Assembly: GCA_913056475.1 (NCBI GenBank)
Contig: CAJXMS010000040.1
Coordinates: forward strand, 1 to 12,099
From: an uncultured Bacteroidota bacterium
Lineage (GTDB): Bacteria; Bacteroidota; Bacteroidia; Flavobacteriales; Schleiferiaceae
Direction: 5' to 3'
Length of the DNA: 12,099 bases
Shown: piece by piece, positions 1 to 5,405 of the stretch
Position numbering within the stretch: position 1 is the stretch's first letter
Layout: the number at the start of each line of letters is the position of its first letter
Translations under genes and position numbers: made by a program
Notes under the pieces: model-generated
What the model saw: the letters and a program-made list of their open reading frames with translations, nothing else
Told to the model about the DNA's origin: nothing
Database searches by the model: none

Positions 1-323
1 GGCTTGGAAACCCCACCAGCGTGCACCCGGCTGGTATGGGCCATTCCACCGCTAACAACCTTGTAATCAATGTTATCGCCCCGTTTGCTTTTGAGTATGG
101 TCGCGCCAAAGGACTGGAAAGATATCAACAAATCGCTTTTGATTGGTTGGAGCAGCTAGGTCCTGAAAATAACCGAATTACTCGGGTTTACCGCGCCATT
201 GGCTTTCCGCAGGAGTCCGCTTTTCAGACTCAGGGCCAGTACCAACTTTACAAACGCTATTGCAGCCCCAAAAAATGCCTATCTTGCGGCATCGGAACAA
301 AACTTCTGGCGCAAGCAGAATGA
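1..323 (+). CDS. DUF2851 family protein, C-terminal part (5' end outside window)
   Basis: The reading frame is open from position 3 to the TGA at 321-323, so this is the last 106 residues of a longer gene. The visible part resembles the C-terminus of the DUF2851 family of Bacteroidota. It has a 'NLVINVIAPFAFEYG' helix, a 'LGPENNRITR' segment, and a Cys-rich end 'YCSPKKCLSCGIG' in which the three cysteines could bind a metal. DUF2851 proteins are normally about 400 residues or more, and their biochemical role is not established as far as I know; I assign none. The stop codon overlaps the start of the next gene as ATGA, which suggests translational coupling and a shared transcript. A GTG at 21 could be read as a start, but the family homology continues upstream of it, so truncation by the window edge is the better explanation. 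Confidence 0.8.
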   Translation, partial: LGNPTSVHPAGMGHSTANNLVINVIAPFAFEYGRAKGLERYQQIAFDWLEQLGPENNRITRVYRAIGFPQESAFQTQGQYQLYKRYCSPKKCLSCGIGTKLLAQAE

Positions 324-541
324 TCGAGAAAATACGCTCTTATTGTGAAAAAAGGGGATTCGAGGTATGCAGCCGCACCGGCGAACGAATCGGCATAGCG
401 CCCGGCGTGGTACGCTGTTATTTTATTTACCTTTCATTTTTAACCTTTGGTTCCCCGCTTATTGTCTACTTGATGCTGGCTTTTTGGATTCGCATAAAAG
501 AATATATGCGCAGCAGGCGTTATTCGGTTCTGGATTTCTGA
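320..541 (+). CDS. PspC-like small membrane protein
   Basis: This encodes a 73-residue protein starting at the ATG at 320, which overlaps the upstream TGA. A longer in-frame start at 260 lies inside the DUF2851 gene and is unlikely. The N-terminal part 'EKRGFEVCSRTGERIGI' looks like the PspC fold: a short helix followed by a 'cG..aG.aerlgi'-type motif. Residues about 33-57 form one hydrophobic segment containing 'FGSPLIVYLMLAFW', so it is probably a single-pass or hairpin inner-membrane protein with a basic tail (RSRRYS). Proteobacterial PspC takes part in the envelope stress response. Bacteroidota carry short PspC-like proteins without the rest of the Psp system, and their role is unclear. 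Packing between DUF2851 and a potassium channel hints at an envelope or ion-homeostasis context, but that is inference. Confidence 0.75.
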   Translation: MIEKIRSYCEKRGFEVCSRTGERIGIAPGVVRCYFIYLSFLTFGSPLIVYLMLAFWIRIKEYMRSRRYSVLDF

Positions 542-563
542 GCAATAGTGGTTTTTGGCAAGC

Positions 564-1589
564 ATGCCCCATAACTCTACCTTTCAACAGCTCAAAATTA
601 TTCTGATACTGGTCATAGGTATCGTGTTGTTGAGCACTTTATTCTATCATTTTTACGAAGGCTTAGATTGGATTAAGGCCCTCTACATGACCATTATAAC
701 GGTAAGTACCGTAGGCTTCCAAGAGGTCAAGGTATTAAGCGATGCGGCCCGGGTTTTCACCATTATCTTAATCATCGTTAGCTTTGGGACCTTCGCCTTT
801 GGAATATCCCGAATCACCCAGGCCTTGGTTTCGGGTGAACTAAAACAATTTCTTACCAACCGCAAGTTGAACGCACAAATTAAAAAACTACAGGGCCACG
901 TTATAATCTGTGGTTTTGGCCGGAACGGGAGAAGGGCTTATCAAAAGTTAAAAGCCTACGGGCAAGATGTATTGGTAATTGAGCGCAATGTAGAAGTGAT
1001 ACGACAGGAAGTACCCCCTGATGAGGTGCTTTATCTGGAAGGCGATGCTACCGACGATGAAGTCTTGAAAAGAGCCGGTATCGAAAGGGCTTCGGCCCTT
1101 ATTACTACTTTGAATACGGATGCCGAAAATCTCTTTGTGGTGATATCAGTGCGGGAACTTCGGCGGGATATTCGGCTTATTAGCCGCTCCAGTAATGCCA
1201 ATACCGAAAAGAAGTTAAGAGCGGCAGGCGTAGATGCGGTGGTAATGCCAGAGGCCGTAGGGGGTGCCCACATGGCTACGCTGGTGATGAGCCCTACCGT
1301 GGTGGAGTTCTTGGATAGGCTCTCCGTTGAAGGAAGTTCCGAAATTAATATGGAAGAGGTCCGCCTTACTGATGTGCCTCATTATCAAACGGGATTGAGC
1401 TTAGGGGATTTATTGATACGCCAAAAAACCGGCTGCACCGTCATTGGTATCAAAGACCCCCAGAAAGGCTACGTGGTAAATCCGGGAATCGACCAGATCC
1501 TAAGTCCCGATGCCAGCCTGGTAGTACTGGGAAAAGCCGAGCAAATCCAAAGTCTCCATCAATTTTTACAAACCTTCTCTTCAGACTAA
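564..1589 (+). CDS. RCK-domain potassium channel (two-helix pore plus TrkA-N/TrkA-C)
   Basis: The 341-residue protein has the layout of a bacterial two-transmembrane potassium channel gated by a cytoplasmic RCK module. Residues about 10-30 are the first membrane helix. Residues about 36-54 form the pore helix and selectivity filter (T49-V50-G51-F52-Q53-E54), and 62-88 form the second helix. The RCK N-lobe begins at about 111 with a Rossmann fold: 'GFGRNG' at 117-122, acidic E140 at the end of beta-2 for nucleotide binding, and 'EGDATDDEVL' at 159-168. The TrkA-C lobe covers about 265-338. It probably conducts K+ in response to a nucleotide or ion ligand. ATG at 564 is chosen over an in-frame TTG at 555 because it gives a normal short N-terminus; there is no clear Shine-Dalgarno. 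The gene lies 22 bp after the PspC-like gene and 6 bp before the reductase gene. The filter is unusual because the second glycine of TVGYG is replaced by Q. Confidence 0.88.
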   Translation: MPHNSTFQQLKIILILVIGIVLLSTLFYHFYEGLDWIKALYMTIITVSTVGFQEVKVLSDAARVFTIILIIVSFGTFAFGISRITQALVSGELKQFLTNRKLNAQIKKLQGHVIICGFGRNGRRAYQKLKAYGQDVLVIERNVEVIRQEVPPDEVLYLEGDATDDEVLKRAGIERASALITTLNTDAENLFVVISVRELRRDIRLISRSSNANTEKKLRAAGVDAVVMPEAVGGAHMATLVMSPTVVEFLDRLSVEGSSEINMEEVRLTDVPHYQTGLSLGDLLIRQKTGCTVIGIKDPQKGYVVNPGIDQILSPDASLVVLGKAEQIQSLHQFLQTFSSD

Positions 1590-1595
1590 AGAGAC

Positions 1596-2513
1596 ATGAA
1601 AATACTCCTTACCGGATCTAACGGTCTTCTGGGCCAAAAACTCGTATACCGGCTTGCCGGAAATGCCAGCCACCGCTTAATGGCCACCAGCCGCGGGGAA
1701 AACCGGCTTCGGAAAACAGAAGGCTACCAATATCGCTCCCTGGACATTACCCAAGCACCAGACTGGGAGCGGGTGGTAGGCGACTTCCGCCCCGATGTGA
1801 TTATTCATACCGCGGCTATGACCCACGTCGATCGTTGTCACGAAAATCCGGCGGCCTGTGAAGAACAAAATGTAAAGGCGCTGGAACTTCTCATCGCTGC
1901 TTGCCAGCCCTACCAAACCCGGATAGTTTATCTGAGTACTGACTTTGTCTTTGACGGAAAGGCGGGGCCCTACCGGGAGAGCGACCAACCTTATCCTTTG
2001 AGTATTTATGGTTCTTCCAAACTTAAGGGGGAAGAGTTACTGCAGCAAAGTGGCTTGCCAGTAGCTATTTTGCGTACCATCCTCGTTTACGGTGTAGCGG
2101 AGGAACTGAGCCGGTCCAACATCGTACTCTGGGCTAAGGGAGCGCTCCAAAAGGGCGCTCCCATTCAAGTAGTAGATGATCAATACCGCAGCCCCACGCT
2201 GGCGGAAGATCTGGCCGAGGCCTGTGTCTTGGCAGCGGAGAAAAAGGCCACCGGGGTCTTCCACGTGAGCGGGCCCCGGACTTTTAGCATTTTTGAACTA
2301 GTAGAGCAAATTGCTGATTTCTGGAAGCTGGACAAAGACCTGCTAAAACGGGTGAGCTCTGAAACCCTCAATCAACCGGCCAAACGCCCCCCCAGAACGG
2401 GTTTCATCATAGATAAAGCGCGCCGGGAATTGGGGTATAGGCCTCATAGTTTTAGAGAGGGTCTGGCCATGGTCGATAAGCAGTTAAAGGCCGCACATGG
2501 GCAGCAAGTTTAA
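1596..2513 (+). CDS. RmlD-like NAD(P)-dependent sugar-nucleotide reductase (extended SDR)
   Basis: The 305-residue protein is an extended short-chain dehydrogenase of the dTDP-4-dehydrorhamnose reductase (RmlD) type. The N-terminal Rossmann fold carries GSNGLLG at residues 7-13, and 'HTAAMTHVD' is at 71-79. The catalytic set is 'STDFVFDG' at 114-121 followed by Y138 and K142 (YxxxK). The C-terminal half has the substrate-side motifs 'YRSPTLAEDLAEA' and 'GVFHVSGPRTFS'. The length matches RmlD (about 290-300 residues). The real substrate is uncertain: no other rhamnose genes (rmlA, rmlB, rmlC) are nearby, and many Bacteroidota carry orphan copies annotated only as SDR oxidoreductase. ATG at 1596 lies 6 bp after the channel stop, so the two genes are very likely cotranscribed. 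The stop codon shares its bases with the stop of the convergent cyclase gene. Confidence 0.85.
   Translation: MKILLTGSNGLLGQKLVYRLAGNASHRLMATSRGENRLRKTEGYQYRSLDITQAPDWERVVGDFRPDVIIHTAAMTHVDRCHENPAACEEQNVKALELLIAACQPYQTRIVYLSTDFVFDGKAGPYRESDQPYPLSIYGSSKLKGEELLQQSGLPVAILRTILVYGVAEELSRSNIVLWAKGALQKGAPIQVVDDQYRSPTLAEDLAEACVLAAEKKATGVFHVSGPRTFSIFELVEQIADFWKLDKDLLKRVSSETLNQPAKRPPRTGFIIDKARRELGYRPHSFREGLAMVDKQLKAAHGQQV
2510..2513. other. Shared palindromic stop TTAA between convergent genes
   Basis: The TTAA at 2510-2513 provides TAA to the plus-strand reductase gene (2511-2513) and TAA to the minus-strand cyclase gene (complement of 2510-2512). The genes therefore overlap tail to tail by four bases, with no intergenic space and no hairpin terminator that I could see on either side. 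Transcripts from either side must run into the opposite coding region unless termination is Rho-dependent. Confidence 0.95.
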
Positions 2514-3679
2514 GGGCGGCGGGGGTCCGTTATTTGGCGCCAGAGAGCATTTAAAAATGGCCGCCAGGGCATTCGACGCATGATATTTAACACTTGGGTA
2601 GTCTTGGCTTCCTCATCTAAGAAGCGGAAAACCACCGGCAATTCACTCTTTTTAAAAAAGGTTTTAAAGAGAATACTCCCTTGGGAGGGATCGTCTTGCA
2701 GAATGCGCAATAGAAGGGTGTCGCAAAAGGCATACAAGGGGGCTTGCCGGTAAAGCGGCAATTCCTCTCCGGACTCCAGCGCCTCCACAATAGCCTTGGC
2801 GTGCTTGGCCATATTCTTAAAAGCATAACCAGTACTGGGTTTTACCACCCCGCCTGCACCGCCTACCGGTAAGATACGGGGGTGCGGTTTTTGGCCCTTT
2901 AATCGCATGGTCATCGGAATGCGATTGATTTCCTTTTCCTCAATATAGCAGTTAGGTAAGTTTTTGCCCAGATAGTTTCGTAAGTAGGGAAGCGCCTCTT
3001 CTTCGGAGAGGACTTTTGGCGAAAAGCGGGTAAGCTCTAAGAGGCCTTCCTCTGCGGAATTGGGCAGGAAGTAAATGAACTGCGTTTGTTTATCCTGCGG
3101 GATGTCAAAGTCCATCAAAACGGCATGCGTAGGGTCCCACTTGGCCCCTGGGCACCGAACGCGCCAGCCGACGAAAGATTGCCAAACAATGCCCTCCAGG
3201 GAAGACTTTTGGGGAGGGCGGCTGTCTAGTACGTGTCTGGCCTGGGCGATGCCGCCATTTTGAAAGTGCAGCTCCACGCGGTCTTCTTCCGGTTTAAGCT
3301 TCTTTACTGATTCCCACTTCCAGTGGGTTCGGTCATAATGAGCGGCCACGCCTCGGGCGTGTTGGTAGAGCTTGGCGGAGCGAATTTGAACGTAGCGGTA
3401 AGTGAGCGGCTTTATCTTCCATTTTGGCGTAGCGGAGAGCCTGATCCACTGATGCTCTACTACTTCGTGGTAAAGTTCGTAGGCGGGGTCGGTTTGGTCC
3501 GTCCAGAAAGACCAGGTACGGTCATTACCCTTCTGTGTATCGGGTTCTATAATGAGCAAATCGTGTCCGCGAAGCCAGCCATTTTTCTCAAGGGCCTGCA
3601 AAACCAGTAGGTTGGCACCGCCCGCACCTACCAGGGCAAGGTCATAAATGGGGGCTTCGGGGGTACGACTCATGGGCAT
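2510..3679 (-). CDS. crtY: Lycopene beta-cyclase, CrtY family
   Basis: The 389-residue flavoprotein converts the linear psi-ends of lycopene to beta-rings, giving beta-carotene, in the carotenoid pathway. Family marks in order are an FAD-binding beta-alpha-beta start 'DLALVGAGGANLLVL' at 13-27 (GAGGAN at 18-23), the CrtY motif 'NDRTWSFW' at 52-59, and 'VGWRV' at 170-174. A catalytic-region 'LLELT' follows at 213-217; its Glu aligns by eye with the essential acidic residue of CrtY/CrtL. The long Gly-rich cyclase motif 'GGAGGVVKPSTGYAF' is at 273-287. The length is typical (about 380-390). Two starts are possible: ATG at 3679, or ATG at 3673, which overlaps the stop of the upstream photolyase gene as ATGA; the latter favours translational coupling. 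No crtI, crtB or crtZ is visible, so lycopene synthesis must be encoded elsewhere. It may be peripheral at the membrane, since no transmembrane helix is evident. Confidence 0.92.
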   Translation of the reverse strand: MPMSRTPEAPIYDLALVGAGGANLLVLQALEKNGWLRGHDLLIIEPDTQKGNDRTWSFWTDQTDPAYELYHEVVEHQWIRLSATPKWKIKPLTYRYVQIRSAKLYQHARGVAAHYDRTHWKWESVKKLKPEEDRVELHFQNGGIAQARHVLDSRPPQKSSLEGIVWQSFVGWRVRCPGAKWDPTHAVLMDFDIPQDKQTQFIYFLPNSAEEGLLELTRFSPKVLSEEEALPYLRNYLGKNLPNCYIEEKEINRIPMTMRLKGQKPHPRILPVGGAGGVVKPSTGYAFKNMAKHAKAIVEALESGEELPLYRQAPLYAFCDTLLLRILQDDPSQGSILFKTFFKKSELPVVFRFLDEEAKTTQVLNIMRRMPWRPFLNALWRQITDPRRP

Positions 3680-5172
3680 TGGGTGTTTTGGTCGATCCAG
3701 TTTTCGGCAGCGGTGAAAATGCGGTCTTTCTTCTCGGAGTCCATTTTGTTTAAGGTGGCCAGCATCATTCCCATTCGGGCATTGGCCCCAAAGGTATCAC
3801 GCTTTTGATCGATGAAGCGCCAGTAAAGGCCGTCTACCACGTCACACCAGGGACCTTTTGGGTAATGACTCATCTTGCGAAGGTAATTGCTTCCGCTAAT
3901 GTAAGGTTTGGTAGCAAAGATGCCGCCATCCGCAAATTGGCTCATTCCGTAAACATTGGGTACCATGACCCAATCAGCACTATCGATGTACATTTCCATA
4001 AACCATCGGTAGGCTTCATCGGGGTGTAGGCCGGCCATCAGCATAATGTTGCCCACTACCATAAGCCGCTCAATATGGTGAGAGTAAGCGTTTTTTTGCG
4101 CCTTTTTGATGGTGTCGTCCAGCGGGGGTATCCCGGTAGTACCATCGTACCAGGAAGCAGTTAGCTTGCGTTCCAGGCCAAAATGATTGCCCGTAAGATC
4201 TTGCCGGTGGTACATGCCCCGAAGGAACTCCCGCCAGCCCATTATTTGCCGCACAAAGCCTTCCAAGCTGGCATAATTGACCGCATTTTGTTCGGCATAG
4301 GCCAGGCTTTTCTCTAATACTTCGGAAGGGGTTATAAGACCTATGTTCAGATATGGGGATAGAACGGAATGATAGAGAAAAACCTGGTCTGCTTCAAAGG
4401 CATCCTCGTAAGGACCGAATTCCTGAAAGCGATGGGCCAAAAAGTGATGGAATTGGTGATGGACCTCTTCGGCGGTAGTGGCCCAGGCAAATTCCCGGGC
4501 ATCGCCCGGGTGCTGGGGAAAGGTAGTTCGAACCAGTTCGATGACTTCCCGAACAGTGGCGTTTTGTTCGGGCTGCGGGATTGGCGGTGGTACGGCGTTT
4601 TTGGGAAGCTTTTTGCGGTTGTCGGCATCAAAGCTCCATTGGCCGTGACGAGGTTTTCCGTCCTCATCGAGCAGCACCCCCAAGGCTTTTCTTTGTCTTT
4701 GATAGTAGGTGTGGAGAAAGGGCTTCTTATTTTCTTGGAGGTAGCGGTCGAAATCTGCCAGGGGGAAGAGGAACTTGGGATTTTCTACCTCTTTCAGAAC
4801 AATTCCTTCCCGGGCGCAAAGATTTCGAATGCGCCGATCCATAAAAGCGTCGTCAATTCGGTAGGTTACCAGCTCTTCTATACCGGGGTGTTTGGATAGG
4901 CACTGGGCCAGTTTATCTTCGTATGAAAGGTCTCTTTTTCCATCGTGCAGCTTCCAGTATTGGACGGGATACATTTGGCCAAGGGCCCGAGCATGCTGCC
5001 GCATGGCGCTGAGAAAAAGCACCAATTTTTGTTGGTGGTACTGGTAATGCCTGCAGAGCCCGAGGTCCTCGGCCATGAAAAAAAGCGTGGCTTCATCGGG
5101 TTCTAAGGCGTGATGGTGAGGGAAAAGCTGATCTCCCAGCACCAGGGCCAGGCGGCGGATGGGATTTGACAT
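3670..5172 (-). CDS. Cryptochrome/photolyase of the FeS-BCP (DPRP) family, lacking FeS cysteines
   Basis: The 500-residue protein belongs to the deoxyribodipyrimidine photolyase-related family (bacterial 6-4 photolyases and CryB-type cryptochromes). The N-terminal antenna-binding Rossmann half starts 'RRLALVLGDQL'. The C-terminal helical FAD domain contains 'EGFVRQIMGWREFLRGMY' at 304-321, 'AYSHHIERLMVVGN' at 362-375 and 'WVMVPNVYGMSQFADGG' at 401-417. Expected activity is light-driven repair of UV photoproducts or blue-light signalling. The start at 5172 gives the usual N-terminus; the frame stays open upstream to a TTG at 5319 and has another ATG at 5214, but those 49 codons match nothing I recognise. 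The Cys ligands of the family's 4Fe-4S cluster are replaced: the 'TTGIPPLD' loop has no Cys, and the usual YCxxC reads 'YPKGPW' (437-442). The gene overlaps crtY by ATGA, suggesting joint light-related expression. Whether it repairs DNA or only senses light cannot be told from the sequence. Confidence 0.87.
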   Translation of the reverse strand: MSNPIRRLALVLGDQLFPHHHALEPDEATLFFMAEDLGLCRHYQYHQQKLVLFLSAMRQHARALGQMYPVQYWKLHDGKRDLSYEDKLAQCLSKHPGIEELVTYRIDDAFMDRRIRNLCAREGIVLKEVENPKFLFPLADFDRYLQENKKPFLHTYYQRQRKALGVLLDEDGKPRHGQWSFDADNRKKLPKNAVPPPIPQPEQNATVREVIELVRTTFPQHPGDAREFAWATTAEEVHHQFHHFLAHRFQEFGPYEDAFEADQVFLYHSVLSPYLNIGLITPSEVLEKSLAYAEQNAVNYASLEGFVRQIMGWREFLRGMYHRQDLTGNHFGLERKLTASWYDGTTGIPPLDDTIKKAQKNAYSHHIERLMVVGNIMLMAGLHPDEAYRWFMEMYIDSADWVMVPNVYGMSQFADGGIFATKPYISGSNYLRKMSHYPKGPWCDVVDGLYWRFIDQKRDTFGANARMGMMLATLNKMDSEKKDRIFTAAENWIDQNTQCP

Positions 5173-5350
5173 GTAGCCTAAACCTGCTGAAGGGTCAAAA
5201 TGTTGATTCTCCATGAAAAAGAAGCCGCTGCCCGAAAAGATATGCCCCGTGTGCGGAAGGCCTTTTACCTGGCGTAAAAAGTGGGCCAAAAATTGGGCCG
5301 CCGTTAAATATTGCAGCAAGCGCTGTCGAGGGAATGCCTGAAAATAAAAA
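5173..5350 (-). other. Leader region upstream of the photolyase gene
   Basis: This spacer separates the terminator of the giant gene from the preferred photolyase ATG. It must hold the promoter of the photolyase-crtY unit if the terminator works. I found no convincing Bacteroidota-type promoter (TTG, about 19 bases, TAnnTTTG). Part of it (5173-5319) is open in the photolyase frame, so a longer N-terminus from TTG 5319 or ATG 5214 remains possible. Confidence 0.4.
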
Positions 5351-5380
5351 TGCTATTCAGAAACGGGTTTCTGAATAGCA
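5341..5380 (-). terminator. Rho-independent terminator of the giant gene
   Basis: Positions 5351-5380 are a perfect inverted repeat: 14-bp arms (TGCTATTCAGAAAC and its reverse complement) around two bases, so the RNA would fold as a 13-bp stem with a CCCG-type tetraloop. On the minus strand it is followed at 5350-5341 by TTTTTATTTT, the expected U-rich tail. It begins about 25 bases after the TAA at 5406-5408. The A-rich run on the other side lies 5' of the stem on the plus strand, so it acts in the minus direction. Confidence 0.88.
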
Positions 5381-5405
5381 TTGGGTTCTTTGAAGGCGTA
5401 GCTGC

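Noticed and set aside
1596..2513. Naming the reductase rfbD/rmlD
   Set aside because: The fold and motifs fit, but no rhamnose-pathway partner is nearby and orphan RmlD-like SDRs have varied substrates.
4369..4899. Plus-strand open frame of 176 codons opposite the photolyase gene
   Set aside because: It lies wholly antisense to a well-supported photolyase, has no recognisable family motif, and is explained by codon bias of the real gene.
5235..5242. Minus-strand TATCTTTT, one base from the Bacteroidota -7 element TAnnTTTG
   Set aside because: No TTG lies 17-23 bases upstream, so a promoter call is not supported.
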